From Planctomycetaceae bacterium (GTDB taxonomy: Bacteria; Planctomycetota; UBA1135; GCA-002686595): DNA of 58,348 bases. Numbering within the stretch: position 1 is the stretch's first letter; each line of letters starts with the position of its first letter. The stretch is taken from the NCBI GenBank assembly GCA_011525785.1, contig WYBT01000023.1, positions 1-58,348 on the forward strand. Direction: 5' to 3'. Under the pieces are notes generated by a model. The model had not been told where the DNA came from. It did not search any database and was given only the letters and a program-made list of their open reading frames with translations. The position numbers and the translations under genes are program-made. Shown piece by piece: positions 37,307 to 49,449 of this stretch.

Positions 37307-38113
37307 TCAGGTCCGCGCGCGCAGCGCGGGCGGGACGTAGGCCGCCAGTTCGAAGCTCTCGAAGGCCTCGAGCACCAGTGCGGCCTCGAGTTCCGGCTCA
37401 CGTGCGCGCGCCAGCGCCAGTTCGTCGCCGCCGACCTCGACCCGCGCTCGCGCGCCGTGGTCGCGCACGCGCACCACACGCAGTCCGAGCGCGCGCAGCC
37501 GCTCCTCCGCGCGTTCGATGCGCGCCAACTTCTCGCGCGTGACGCGCACGCCCACGGGCACGCGCGAGGCGAGACAGGCGCTGGCCGGCTTCTCGGCCAG
37601 TTCGAGCCCGTTCTCGCGCGCGTAGCGGCGCACATCGGCCTTCGAGAAGCCCGCCGCAGAGAGCGGGGCGAGGACCTCGAACTCGCGCGCCGCGCGCGCA
37701 CCGGGTCGATCGTCGCTCCAGTCGTCGACGATCTCACCGAAGGCCAGACGCCGCACGCGGTGCTCGCGCGCCCAGGCCGACATGGCGTCGAACAGCGAGC
37801 GCTTGCAGAAGTAGCAGCGATCGCCGCGGTTGGCCTGGTAGCGCTCGTCGTCGAGTTCGCCCGTCGCGAGCACCACCGGCTCGACGCCGATGGAACGCGC
37901 GAACACGAGCGCCTGGGACAACTCGCTGCGCGCCAGCGAGGCCGAGTCGGCGATCAGCGCCTGCGCGCGCTCTCCCAGCGCGGCGCGCGCGGCGTGCAGC
38001 AGAACCCCTGAGTCCACGCCGCCCGAGTAGGCCACCGCGAGCGAGTCGAGCGCGCGCAGGCTGCTCGAGAGCCGCGCGAGCTTGTCGGCGTAGGCGTCGT
38101 GCACTGCGCTCAT
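37307..38113 (-). CDS. larE: LarE-like ATP-dependent sacrificial sulfur transferase
   Basis: PP-loop protein of 268 residues. LarE supplies sulfur to the nickel-pincer cofactor of lactate racemase-type enzymes. Visible are the PP-loop SGGVDS (30-35), RCYFCKRSLF (99-108), and SACLASRVPVG with Cys180, equivalent to the sulfur-donating cysteine. ATG at 38113 overlaps the carbonic anhydrase stop as ATGA. No larA, larB or larC is in the window, so its client enzyme is unknown. A related ExsB/NadE-type function is possible, but the SACL motif favours LarE. Confidence 0.82.
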   Translation of the reverse strand: MSAVHDAYADKLARLSSSLRALDSLAVAYSGGVDSGVLLHAARAALGERAQALIADSASLARSELSQALVFARSIGVEPVVLATGELDDERYQANRGDRCYFCKRSLFDAMSAWAREHRVRRLAFGEIVDDWSDDRPGARAAREFEVLAPLSAAGFSKADVRRYARENGLELAEKPASACLASRVPVGVRVTREKLARIERAEERLRALGLRVVRVRDHGARARVEVGGDELALARAREPELEAALVLEAFESFELAAYVPPALRART

Positions 38114-38625
38114 GCGCCGGGCTCGAGGTACAGGCGGAGCTTGCGCGAGTAGTCGCGCGCGCTGGCGCGGATCGACTCGACCTCCGCATCGCTCAGGCTG
38201 CGCACGACGCGGGCCGGCAGACCGACCAGCAGCGAGCGCGGCGGCGCGACGAAGCGCTCCTTCACGACGGCGCCCGCCGCCACCAGGCACTCGTCGCCGA
38301 TCACGCTGCCGCCCAACAGGATCGCGCCCATTCCGATCAGGCAGCGATCTCCCACGCGCACGCCGTGCAGGATGGCGCGATGTCCGATCGTGCAGTCCTC
38401 GCCGATCACGTTGGGCGCGTCCGTGTCGGCGTGCACCATCGTGAGGTCCTGGATGTTCGTGCCGCGCCCGACGATCAAGGGCGCGTCGTCGCCGCGCAGC
38501 ACGCAGCCGAACCACACGCCGACCTCCGGCCCGAGCGTGACGTCGCCGGTCACCACGGCGTTGCTGGCGATGAAGGCGCCGCCCTCGACGGGGCGGAACA
38601 GACCGCGGCGCGGGAAGTGGGTCAT
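38110..38625 (-). CDS. gamma-type carbonic anhydrase / left-handed beta-helix protein
   Basis: A 171-residue hexapeptide-repeat protein of the gamma-carbonic anhydrase (YrdA/CaiE) family. Metal-ligand histidines are seen in MVHADTD and in IGHRAILHG (two His five residues apart), all three expected. Hexapeptide turns such as VTGDVTLGPEVGVWFGCVLRG define the beta-helix. YrdA-type members often show no measurable anhydrase activity, so the reaction is uncertain. ATG at 38625 begins the conserved region, 29 bp after the CPBP protease stop. Confidence 0.87.
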   Translation of the reverse strand: MTHFPRRGLFRPVEGGAFIASNAVVTGDVTLGPEVGVWFGCVLRGDDAPLIVGRGTNIQDLTMVHADTDAPNVIGEDCTIGHRAILHGVRVGDRCLIGMGAILLGGSVIGDECLVAAGAVVKERFVAPPRSLLVGLPARVVRSLSDAEVESIRASARDYSRKLRLYLEPGA

Positions 38626-38654
38626 GGTGTCGATGGATCGGGCGCGGGCGGTAG

Positions 38655-39458
38655 CTACTGGGTCAGCGCGAGCAGCATCAGGGCGTTGTGCAGCGCGTGC
38701 GCAACGAAGGGCGCAATCAGCCGTTGGGTGCGCAGCATGAGCGCACCGAACAGCAGGCCCAGCCCGAAGATCGGAGCGAAGGCGCCGACGCTGGCGTGCG
38801 CGGCGGCGAACGCCAGCGCAGTGACCAGCACTCCGCCGCGGTCGCCGAGGTTCTGCACGAGCAGCGGCTGGAGGAAGGCGCGGAACAGGAACTCCTCGAT
38901 CGCCGGCGCCACCAGCACGGCGAGCAGCGCGAAGACGCCGAAGTCGACTCCGCTGAGTTCGCGGGCCTGCGAAGCGAGCGATTGCTCCACATAACCGGCG
39001 CCGCTCGCTTCGAGCGCGAAGCGCCACACGCCGTGCAGTCCCAGCAGCGCGGGCAGGCTCGCGAAGTACGCCAGCGTTCCGAGCAGCGCGGCGCGCACCC
39101 AACGACCGGCGCCCAGGCCCAGCGAGCGCCAGCCGTCCGGGTCGAGTCGGTTCGCCGAGAGCACGACCCAGGCCAGCGCCGGAAGGAAGAGCACGCTCTG
39201 CATGGCGAGCAGGCCCACCGGACCGGGATCGCCCGAGCCCAACGCGCCGAGCATCGACGGCGCCACGAGGCTCGCGGCGCCGATCAGCGCCAGCGCGACG
39301 GCGACGTGCGAGAAGCCCCAGCGCGCGAAGAACACGTTGCGCCCTGGATAGAACTTGCGCGCCAGCCAGAACCCGAGCGGCGCGAGCACGACGCCCGCGG
39401 CCAGCAGGGCCACGGCCAGTGCGGCGTCGGCGCCGCTCAGCGTCTCGTCGGTGCCCAT
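38655..39458 (-). CDS. CPBP-family intramembrane metalloprotease
   Basis: A 267-residue polytopic membrane protein (about seven to eight helices). All three CPBP/Rce1 motifs are present: EExxxR (Glu188, Glu189, Arg193), FxxxH (His221) and HxxxN (His254, Asn258). Relatives process CAAX proteins, bacteriocins or act in immunity. Here the neighbours are thiamine and carbonic anhydrase genes, giving no substrate clue. ATG at 39458 lies 25 bp after thiG. Confidence 0.88.
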   Translation of the reverse strand: MGTDETLSGADAALAVALLAAGVVLAPLGFWLARKFYPGRNVFFARWGFSHVAVALALIGAASLVAPSMLGALGSGDPGPVGLLAMQSVLFLPALAWVVLSANRLDPDGWRSLGLGAGRWVRAALLGTLAYFASLPALLGLHGVWRFALEASGAGYVEQSLASQARELSGVDFGVFALLAVLVAPAIEEFLFRAFLQPLLVQNLGDRGGVLVTALAFAAAHASVGAFAPIFGLGLLFGALMLRTQRLIAPFVAHALHNALMLLALTQ

Positions 39459-39483
39459 GGCCGCGCGCCGGTGTCCGAGCGCC

Positions 39484-40293
39484 TCAGGAGCGGCTTCCGA
39501 CGACGCCCTCGAGCGGCGACGAGGCGTTGGCGTACAGCCGTCGCTCGATCCGACCGGCGAGGAACGCGTTGCGACCCGCGCGACAGGCGTCGCGCATCGC
39601 CGCGGCCATGCGCAGCGGCTCGCGCGCGAGCGCGACGGCGCTGTTGAGCAACACGCCGGCCACGCCCAGTTCCATCGCCGCTGCCACGTCCGAAGCGGTG
39701 CCGACGCCTGCGTCGACGATCACCGGCTTGTCGATCAGCTCGAGCAGGATGCGGATCGCGTTGGGGTTGAGCACACCCTGTCCCGAGCCAATCGGCGAAC
39801 CCGCGGGCATGACGCTCGCGACGCCCAGCTCGGCCAGCCGCACGCCCATGCGCGGATCGTCGGAGCAGTACGCGAGCACATCGAACCCCTGTGCCACGAG
39901 CTCGCGCGCCGCCTCGAGCGTGCCGATCGGATCGGGCAGCAGCGTGCGCGGGTCGCCCAGGACCTCGAGCTTGACCCACTGCGAGCCCAGCAGCTCGCGC
40001 GACAGTTCCGCGGTGCGGATGGCGGTCTTGGCGTCGTAGCAGCCGGCCGTGTTGGGGAGGATCGCGTAGCGGCTGCGGTCGATGAAGTCGAGCAGCGAGG
40101 GCTCGCCGGCCCGCAGATTGACGCGCCGCACGGCCACGGTGACGCAGTCGGTTCCGCTCAGCGCGAGCGCGTCGCGCATCAGTTCGTTGGTGGCGTACTT
40201 CCCGGTTCCTACGAGCAGGCGCGAGCGCAGCGTAGTGCGCCCGATCACGAGCGGGGCGTCCAGCGGTTCGAGTGCAGCTTGGGGAGTGTTCAT
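39484..40293 (-). CDS. thiG: thiazole synthase
   Basis: Builds the thiazole phosphate of thiamine from DXP, dehydroglycine and ThiS-thiocarboxylate. A 269-residue TIM barrel with [16 protein letters not shown], the Schiff-base lysine in [18 protein letters not shown] and [12 protein letters not shown], all ThiG hallmarks. ATG at 40293, 19 bp after thiS. No thiH, thiO or thiF lies in the window, so the glycine-oxidising partner must be elsewhere. Confidence 0.95.
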   Translation of the reverse strand: MNTPQAALEPLDAPLVIGRTTLRSRLLVGTGKYATNELMRDALALSGTDCVTVAVRRVNLRAGEPSLLDFIDRSRYAILPNTAGCYDAKTAIRTAELSRELLGSQWVKLEVLGDPRTLLPDPIGTLEAARELVAQGFDVLAYCSDDPRMGVRLAELGVASVMPAGSPIGSGQGVLNPNAIRILLELIDKPVIVDAGVGTASDVAAAMELGVAGVLLNSAVALAREPLRMAAAMRDACRAGRNAFLAGRIERRLYANASSPLEGVVGSRS

Positions 40294-40312
40294 GGACGAA
40301 TGCGCACGCGGA

Positions 40313-40534
40313 TCAGCCGCCCCCCACCAAGGTGACCAGCTCGAGCACGTCGCCGTCGGCGAGCACGCGCGTGGCGTGTTCTGCGCGACGGACCACCGCG
40401 CCGTTGCACTCGACCGCCACCAGCTCGGAGCGCAGCCCCAGTTGCGCGATGAGCGCCGCGACGCTCGCTCCTGCGGGCAGCCTGCGGCGCTCGCCGTTGA
40501 GCACGATTTCGACGCTGGCCTGGGCGGCGGTCAC
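40313..40534 (-). CDS. thiS: ThiS sulfur-carrier protein
   Basis: A 73-residue ubiquitin-like protein: start [18 protein letters not shown], middle [15 protein letters not shown], end [12 protein letters not shown] with the C-terminal Gly-Gly that is adenylated and thiocarboxylated. Start is GTG at 40534. Directly upstream of thiG, confirming the pair. No TPP riboswitch-like sequence is seen in the 53-bp gap before it. Confidence 0.9.
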   Translation of the reverse strand: MTAAQASVEIVLNGERRRLPAGASVAALIAQLGLRSELVAVECNGAVVRRAEHATRVLADGDVLELVTLVGGG

Positions 40535-40587
40535 GGATGGGCGCGCACTTGCGCGGCGCAGCACACTAACCGTCGGCGCCGCGGGCC

Positions 40588-41784
40588 TCAATCGCGCACG
40601 CGCAGGAAGGCGCACTTCAAGTAGTTCGACTCGGGCAGGCTCAAGAGGTGCGGGTGGTCGGGACCCGCTCCGCACAGTTGCTCGAGCAGCGCCTCTCGCC
40701 CCGCCTGATTCGCCGCGGCCGCCAGCGTGCTCACGAACAGCTCGGCGCGCATCGCGTACGAGCACGACGCGCTGACCAGCACTCCACCGCTCCGGACCAG
40801 CCCCAGCGCGCGTGCGTTGAGCTCGCGGTAGCCCCGCTCCGCGCCCTCGAGCTCCGACTTGTTCTTGGCGAAGGCCGGCGGATCGACGACCGCCACTTCG
40901 AAGCGCCGCTCGAGCTCGGTGCGCGACTTGAGCTCGCGCATCACATCGACCTTCTCGAAGCGCATGCGCGCCAGCACACCGTTGCGCTCGGCGTTGCGGC
41001 GCGCGCGCTCGAGCGCGGCGGAAGACTGGTCCAGGCACCAGACGCTGCTGGCGCCGCGCAGCGCGGCGCGAACGCCGAACAGCCCGTCGTAGCAGAAGGC
41101 GTCGAGGAACTCGCCACCGCTGCAAGCCTGCGCCGCGCGCTGGCGGTTGAAGCGCTGGTCGAGGTAGTGGCCGGTCTTGTGGCCGCCGAGCACGTCGACC
41201 TCGTAGACCAGTCCGTCCTCGCGCACCTCGAGTTCGCCCTCGACCTCGCCGCGCAGCACTTCGACGCGCCGTTCGAGTCCTTCGAGCAGGCGTACGGCGC
41301 TGTCGGAACGCTCCACGATCGCGCGCGGCGCGAGCTGCTCGCCCAACGCCTCGACCAACTCGTCGCGCAGCGCGTCGGCGCCCTGGAAGCCGCTCTGCAG
41401 CACGCACACGCCCGCGTAGTGATCCACGACCATGCCCGGCACGCCGTCGGCGTCGCCGGCGATCAGGCGCACCGCGCCGCGCGGGTCGAGCAGGCCCAGC
41501 GAGCGACGAAAGTCGATCGCCCGCGCGACGCGCGCGCGCCAGTGATCGGCCGCCGGCGCCTGCGCGCCGCGCGTGACCACGCGCACGCGGATCTTCGACT
41601 TCGAGCTGAACAGTCCGTGCGCCACCACGGCGCCGGTCGGATCCTCGATCGCAACCAGCGCTCCGGCGCCGGCCTCCTGCTGCGACAGATCGTCGGCGAA
41701 GATCCACGGGTGTCCGCTCTCGAACCTCCGCCGGCCGCGTCCGCTCAAGCGCACGCGTCCCTCCACCTTCATCGTTGCGCTCAT
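40588..41784 (-). CDS. class I rRNA methyltransferase, RlmI/RlmK-like with PUA domain
   Basis: A 398-residue SAM-dependent methyltransferase. Residues 5-75 are a PUA RNA-binding domain ([16 protein letters not shown]). The middle EEHD-like domain runs to about 205 ([15 protein letters not shown]). The Rossmann domain has motif [17 protein letters not shown] and the catalytic-site VVDPPAFAK with C-terminal SYAMRAELF. Homologues make m5C in 23S rRNA. ATG at 41784 overlaps the upstream stop as ATGA. The exact target base cannot be assigned. Confidence 0.87.
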   Translation of the reverse strand: MSATMKVEGRVRLSGRGRRRFESGHPWIFADDLSQQEAGAGALVAIEDPTGAVVAHGLFSSKSKIRVRVVTRGAQAPAADHWRARVARAIDFRRSLGLLDPRGAVRLIAGDADGVPGMVVDHYAGVCVLQSGFQGADALRDELVEALGEQLAPRAIVERSDSAVRLLEGLERRVEVLRGEVEGELEVREDGLVYEVDVLGGHKTGHYLDQRFNRQRAAQACSGGEFLDAFCYDGLFGVRAALRGASSVWCLDQSSAALERARRNAERNGVLARMRFEKVDVMRELKSRTELERRFEVAVVDPPAFAKNKSELEGAERGYRELNARALGLVRSGGVLVSASCSYAMRAELFVSTLAAAANQAGREALLEQLCGAGPDHPHLLSLPESNYLKCAFLRVRD

Positions 41785-44279
41785 CGCTCTTGTTCCTCGG
41801 CGCGCGGGGCGAGCAGGCGCTCGAAGCGCGGATCGCCGCGCAGCGCTTCGAGATCGGGATCGCTGCGCGCCCACTCCTGCTGCCGCGCGCGCGCGCCGGG
41901 ACTGGTGCGCAACTCGTCGAAGTCGCGCTGGAGGTAATCGAGCGCCAGCGCGCTCTCGCCCAAGAGCGCCCAGGTGCAGGCCGCGTTGTAGTAGTCGCCC
42001 GGCGCGATCGCCGTCGAGCGCAGGATGGCGCGCGCCTCCTCGCTGCGCCCCGCTCGCGCGCGGTAGCAGGCCAGCAGCACGCGCATGAAGTCGCTCTGAT
42101 CGAGTTCGTAGGCGCGTTCGAAGTACTCCACGGCGCGCGCCGGATCGCGCCGCTTCACGTTGGCGTTGACCGCCAGGCTCACCAGCACGCTGGCGCGCGC
42201 GCCGCGCAAGGTTGCGCGCCCTTGCTCCGAGCCGTTCGACTCCAGACGCTGGTCGAGGGCGCGCAGGCGTTCGAGCGCGCGGGTCAGCGCCTCCTCCGCA
42301 GCCACCGGCTCGTCCTGGTCCATCAGCACGCCGCCCAAGGTCGACTCGGCGCGCGACAAGGTCAGTTCGAACTGGCCGTCGTCGAGCACGCCGCGCAGCG
42401 CCTGGATGTCCTCCACGACCTGCTCGGCGAGCGCTCGTGCGCGCGCCGCGCGCCCGTTCTCGCGCAGGCGCTCGACCATCGACAGACCGGCGCGCGAGAA
42501 CTCGCGCAAACGCAGCAGCGAGTCGGCCGGCTGAGCGAGCTCTTCGCGCTGCCGATCGCGCAGCACCCGTTGCCAGGTGAGCATCTGGACCAGCTCGGAG
42601 GGATCGGCTTGGCGCTGCTGCACCTCGCGCTCGAGCTCGTCGATGCGGCGCGCGAGCGCGTCGTTGAGCGCCTGGGTGCGCAACTGGCGCAGCGCCTCGA
42701 GCGCTGTGCGCCGCTCGTCGTCGGCCAGCGGATCGGCCAGCCGCTCGTCGAAGACCTGCTCCGCGACGAAACCCGGCAGCGAGCCGCGCGAGACGTTGGC
42801 CAGCGTCTGGAGCAGCGCGAGCTCGAGCTCGATGCGCTTCTCGCGCACAGCGCCGCTCGATGCGCGCGCACCGAAATACAGACTGGCCGGCCCCAGCTCG
42901 TGGTACAGCAACTCGTCGAAGGATGCGCCGCGTTCTCCGCTCGCGAGCGAAGCGCGGCGCGCGAGCGCAAGGCGCAGCTCGAGCAGGCGCAGGTCCGCGT
43001 CGCGGGCCCGTTCCAGCGCGCGCGTGTCGGCGGGAGTCCGACCGCCGACGAGCTCGGCCGTCAGACGGTGCAGACTGACCAGCACGCGCAGCGCCAGATC
43101 GAGCGTCTCGCCTTCGCCTGCCTCGACCAGTCGGAAGGTCGCGCCCTCGCGCGCCTTGGCCGCGATCAGCTCGTCGGCCTGCGCCAGCCAGACTTCCGCT
43201 GCGCGCGCGTCCTCGCCGGCGAGTTCGCAGGCCGCCTGCAAGAGCAGCGCGACGGCGCGCGCCGAGCGACCGCCGCTGTCCGCATTCGCCGGGCTCTCCC
43301 GCACGAGTGCGGCCGCCGCCGCGCGGGCCGCGTCGAGCTCGCCAGACTGCAGCGCGATGCGCGCTGCGTCGCGCAACACCTCGCGCCGCGGCAGCCCAGC
43401 GGCAAGTGCGTTGGCGAGCACCCGCTGCGCGCGAGCTGCGTCGCCCGCCGCTGCGCAGCGCTCGGCCAGTGTCACCGCCGCCGCGAGCCCGGCGCGCGCG
43501 AGTTGCGGGTCCGGATGACGGTCTAGCGCAGCGAACAGACTGCGATCGGCCGCTGACTCGCCGCCGCCCGCGCTCCGCTGGAGCAGCGCGGGCAGGTGGC
43601 GCGTGAGCCACGCGGCCAGTTGGGCGCCGTCGAAGCGCGGAATTTCTCCGAGCGCGGCGCGGCGCAGCCACCCCGCGGCCAGCCCCGAAGACTGAACGTC
43701 GCCCGCCATGGCGCCCAGCGCGGCGGACACGACCTCCGCGTCGCTCGCCTCCAGCAGACGCTCCCAAGCCGCGCGTGCCGCCGCCCCGTCCATCCGAGCC
43801 AGCGCTGAAGCGGCCGCGGAGCGGACCTCGTCGGCCTGGTCTCGCAGGGCCAGCTCCTCGAGCGCGCGAACCCGCCTGTCGGCCGCGGCGTCGCGCAGGT
43901 GCGGCGCCGCGAGAAAGCCGCTCAGGCGGACGCGGATCGCCGCGTCGGGGTCCGCCAGGGTCGCGATTGCGAGTTCGATGCCTTCTGCGTCAGCACAGCG
44001 CGCGAACAGCTCTGCGCGGGCGCGGCGCGGCGCCAGGGCCAGCGCGCTCCACTCGGCGGGCGGCAGGGACAGCGCCGCGACTCCCGCGCTGGGACCTGCG
44101 GAGGCCAGGCGCTCGATCGCAGCCGCGGCGCGGGCCGCCGAGCCGCTGTCGAGTTCGCGCCACAACGCTAGGTTCGACTCGCCCTGGGAGGCTGGCGCGC
44201 GCAGCTCCAGGACGAGCAGCAGGCTCAGGGCCTGCGCCGCGGGAGCGAGCCAGCGGCGAAGCTGTCGAACGAGTTCCAT
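41781..44279 (-). CDS. exported HEAT/TPR repeat protein of unknown function
   Basis: An 832-residue protein with an N-terminal hydrophobic segment (about 10-30) that may be a signal peptide. Residues 50-215 contain HEAT-like helices ([36 protein letters not shown]). Residues 260-450 hold TPR-like pairs, then a coiled-coil stretch (about 555-650), and a C-terminal TPR ([18 protein letters not shown]) with a final [11 protein letters not shown] motif common in TPR regulators. ATG at 44279 is the first start near the hydrophobic segment; upstream frame is shadow. First gene of a seven-gene minus-strand run. Confidence 0.7.
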   Translation of the reverse strand: MELVRQLRRWLAPAAQALSLLLVLELRAPASQGESNLALWRELDSGSAARAAAAIERLASAGPSAGVAALSLPPAEWSALALAPRRARAELFARCADAEGIELAIATLADPDAAIRVRLSGFLAAPHLRDAAADRRVRALEELALRDQADEVRSAAASALARMDGAAARAAWERLLEASDAEVVSAALGAMAGDVQSSGLAAGWLRRAALGEIPRFDGAQLAAWLTRHLPALLQRSAGGGESAADRSLFAALDRHPDPQLARAGLAAAVTLAERCAAAGDAARAQRVLANALAAGLPRREVLRDAARIALQSGELDAARAAAAALVRESPANADSGGRSARAVALLLQAACELAGEDARAAEVWLAQADELIAAKAREGATFRLVEAGEGETLDLALRVLVSLHRLTAELVGGRTPADTRALERARDADLRLLELRLALARRASLASGERGASFDELLYHELGPASLYFGARASSGAVREKRIELELALLQTLANVSRGSLPGFVAEQVFDERLADPLADDERRTALEALRQLRTQALNDALARRIDELEREVQQRQADPSELVQMLTWQRVLRDRQREELAQPADSLLRLREFSRAGLSMVERLRENGRAARARALAEQVVEDIQALRGVLDDGQFELTLSRAESTLGGVLMDQDEPVAAEEALTRALERLRALDQRLESNGSEQGRATLRGARASVLVSLAVNANVKRRDPARAVEYFERAYELDQSDFMRVLLACYRARAGRSEEARAILRSTAIAPGDYYNAACTWALLGESALALDYLQRDFDELRTSPGARARQQEWARSDPDLEALRGDPRFERLLAPRAEEQER

Positions 44280-44652
44280 ATGGCCGGCGCCCGCCGCTCG
44301 GGCGAGGCGAGCGCAGCATAGTCGGCAGAAGGCGGCGGCGTCGCGGGAAGCGCGGCCGGCGCGCCGCGTTCCGTGTCCAGCGGGTTGACCGGATCCGAGG
44401 CGGACGCCACACTGCTCGCCTTCGCGCGCCTGATGGGTCTGCCCGTCGGGGCCGTGCGCGGCACGGAAGCGGGTGTGCCCACCACCGCGGGCGCCCGCTT
44501 CCTGAACTTTCCACAGCCCTCTCCGCACGCTGCCCACGTCCGCCGGCCTCCGCCGCGGCAGGGGCGCGAGCCTTCGAGCGCCGCGGAGAGCGCCGCGCGC
44601 GCCCCAGCGGACCCGCCTGGATCGCCGGCCCCTCAACCCCCTCATCACAGCC
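44280..44652. other. divergent intergenic region / nusA leader
   Basis: 373 bp between the HEAT/TPR gene and nusA. No gene is supported; in particular there is no rimP, which usually precedes nusA. It holds a plausible plus-strand promoter (44385-44413), leaving a leader of about 230 nt. A minus-strand TATGCT (44320-44315), like the one before pssA, may serve the HEAT/TPR gene. Confidence 0.5.
44385..44413 (+). promoter_or_regulatory. possible sigma70 promoter for nusA-infB-rbfA
   Basis: TTGACC (44385-44390) and CACACT (44408-44413) are separated by 17 bp. The -35 matches consensus at five of six positions; the -10 keeps the key second A and last T. Predicted start near 44420, giving a long leader before the nusA ATG at 44653. 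Confidence 0.4.
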
Positions 44653-45750
44653 ATGAACAGCGAAGACATCCTGCGGATGATCGACGTGATCCACCGGGAC
44701 AAGGAGATCGACAAGGAAACGATCTTCCTGGCCCTGGAGGACGCGCTCGCGCTCGGCGTGCGCAAGCGCCTCGGCGCCGGGGAGGACCTGGTCGTCAGCA
44801 TCGACCGCAAGACCGGCGACGTCTCCATGGAGGACGACGAGGAGATCTACGAGTTCGACCTCTCCGAGCTGGGGCGCATCGCGGCCCAGGCCGTGAAGCA
44901 GGTCATGAACCAGAAGCTGCGCGAGGCCGAGCGCGACAAGCTCTACGACGAGTTCGAGAGCCGCGTGGGCCAGCTGATCAACGGCACCGTGCAGCGCTTC
45001 GACGGCGAGGACCTGGTGGTCAACCTCGGTCGCGTCGAGGCCTACTTGCCCAAGTCCGAGCGCGTGAAGGGCGAGACCTTCCAGCCCGGCGACCGCATTC
45101 GCGCCATCGTCGTGGAAGTGCGCAAGGACGGCCCGCGCGTGCGCATCGAAGTCAGCCGCACCCACGCCGACCTGGTGCGCCGCCTGTTCGAGCTCGAAGT
45201 CCCCGAAATCGCCGACGGCATCATCGACATCAAGCGCGTGGTCCGCGAGCCGGGCTACCGCACCAAGATGGCGGTGATCAGCTCCGACCCCAAGATCGAC
45301 TGCATCGGGGCCTGCGTGGGCGTGCGCGGCTCGCGCATCAAGGCCGTGATCGACGAGCTGCGCGGCGAGCGCATCGACATCACGCGCTGGAGCGACTCGC
45401 TCGAGACGCTGGTGCTCAACGGGCTCAAGCCCGCCACAATCCACATCGACAACATCTTCCCTGACGTCGACAACCACACCGTGGTCGTCATCGTCGACGA
45501 GGACCAGCAGTCGCTGGCCATCGGCAAGAAGGGTCAGAACGTGCGCCTGGCCAGCCGCCTGTGCGGCTGGGACATCGACATCAAGACGCGCGCTGAATTC
45601 GAGGCCGATTCCGTGGGCGGAGCGGCGCCGGCCGAGGGCGGCGCGGCCGCGGAGACCGAACTCGAGGGTGAGGCCGAGGGGTCATCCGACTCCGAGCCGC
45701 CACAGCGCCCGCCGAACACGGACACCACCGGGGTGCTCAACGGCGTCTGA
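44653..45750 (+). CDS. nusA: transcription termination/antitermination factor NusA
   Basis: A 365-residue NusA that binds RNA polymerase and nascent RNA. The N-terminal polymerase-binding domain starts MNSEDILRMIDVIHRDKEID (1-20). The S1 domain follows (GTVQRFDGEDLVVNLGRVEAYLP), then KH1 (VGVRGSRIKAVIDELRGERID) and KH2 (AIGKKGQNVRLASRLCGWDI). The tail after 325 is short and acidic; the C-terminal repeats of E. coli NusA are lacking, as in many phyla. Followed by infB and rbfA in the conserved order. Confidence 0.95.
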   Translation: MNSEDILRMIDVIHRDKEIDKETIFLALEDALALGVRKRLGAGEDLVVSIDRKTGDVSMEDDEEIYEFDLSELGRIAAQAVKQVMNQKLREAERDKLYDEFESRVGQLINGTVQRFDGEDLVVNLGRVEAYLPKSERVKGETFQPGDRIRAIVVEVRKDGPRVRIEVSRTHADLVRRLFELEVPEIADGIIDIKRVVREPGYRTKMAVISSDPKIDCIGACVGVRGSRIKAVIDELRGERIDITRWSDSLETLVLNGLKPATIHIDNIFPDVDNHTVVVIVDEDQQSLAIGKKGQNVRLASRLCGWDIDIKTRAEFEADSVGGAAPAEGGAAAETELEGEAEGSSDSEPPQRPPNTDTTGVLNGV

Positions 45751-45832
45751 GCCGGGCGGACCCCAATGAACACCGCCGCCGGACCCGACTTACGGGCCGG
45801 TGGCGCAGCCCGCTAAACTTTTGGCAGCGGCC

Positions 45833-45855
45833 GGTGTGCGACGCGCTCGCACGCC
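45833..45855 (+). other. hairpin in the infB leader
   Basis: Nine-base arms 45833-45841 and 45847-45855 pair with one G-T wobble around a 5-nt loop, 28 bp before the infB GTG. There is no T-run. It may be an RNA-processing or translation-control element, or chance in GC-rich DNA. Confidence 0.35.
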
Positions 45856-45883
45856 GCGGACAGCAAGAACTCGAGGACATCGG

Positions 45884-48883
<3,000 letters not shown>

Positions 48884-48902
48884 CACGAGGCGCGACACAT
48901 TC

Positions 48903-48939
48903 GGCTTCGCGGCGCGCCCACAGCGCTCGCCGCGAAGCC
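48903..48939 (+). other. perfect 12-bp inverted repeat between infB and rbfA
   Basis: Bases 48903-48914 pair perfectly with 48928-48939 around a 13-nt loop, in the 71-bp gap between infB and rbfA and 16 bp before the rbfA ATG. No T-run follows, so it is not a classic terminator. It could be an RNA cleavage site, a stability element or a partial attenuator setting rbfA output. Confidence 0.6.
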
Positions 48940-48954
48940 TGACCGCTCTGAACG

Positions 48955-49422
48955 ATGGCCAATCCCCGCACCATTGCGCGCATCCAGGCGCGCATCCAGG
49001 AACGCGCTGCGCACGCGCTGGAGTTCGAACTCAAGGACCCGCGGGTGGGCTTCATCACCATCACGCGCGTCGAGCTCTCGCCCGACTTGCTGTACGGCAA
49101 GATCTTCTACTCGGTGCTGGGCGGACGCTCCGAGCGCAGCAAGGCGCAGCACATGCTGGACTCGGCTGCGGGCTTCATCCAGCGCAAGGTGGCCGGCGTG
49201 CTCGAGATGCGCAAGGCGCCGCACCTCACCTGGCACTTCGACGAGTCGCTGATCGTGGCGCAGCGCATGGACGAGTCGATCAAGCGCGCGCTCGAGCGCG
49301 ACAAGTTGATCGCCCAAAAGGGGCAGGCGCCGCCGAGTGAGCCTGCAACGGACTGGGAAGCGGAGTACGACGACGCCGTCGACGAACTCGACCCGCCGCC
49401 GCGCGCGCCCGAGGAGCAATGA
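48955..49422 (+). CDS. rbfA: 30S ribosome-binding factor RbfA
   Basis: Cold-adaptation factor that binds the 16S 5' helix during 30S maturation. The 155-residue product shows the RbfA KH-like fold: ARIQERAAHALEFELKDPRV, FITITRVELSPDLLYGKIF, and the end of the domain with LTWHFDESLIVAQRMDESI. Residues 118-155 form an acidic, Pro-rich tail. Third gene of nusA-infB-rbfA; truB and rpsO do not follow, since a convergent gene begins at 49450. Confidence 0.93.
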   Translation: MANPRTIARIQARIQERAAHALEFELKDPRVGFITITRVELSPDLLYGKIFYSVLGGRSERSKAQHMLDSAAGFIQRKVAGVLEMRKAPHLTWHFDESLIVAQRMDESIKRALERDKLIAQKGQAPPSEPATDWEAEYDDAVDELDPPPRAPEEQ

Positions 49423-49449
49423 GCTCCGCGCGGCCCGCTGGAGTCGACG

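Noticed and set aside
40535..40587. TPP riboswitch upstream of thiS
   Set aside because: Only 53 bp separate the methyltransferase stop from thiS, and none of the conserved thi-box sequence is seen.
44373..44652. Small protein or rimP encoded before nusA
   Set aside because: The open frame starting at 44373 runs on through nusA in another frame and shows no RimP-like sequence; the true intergenic part is too short for RimP.
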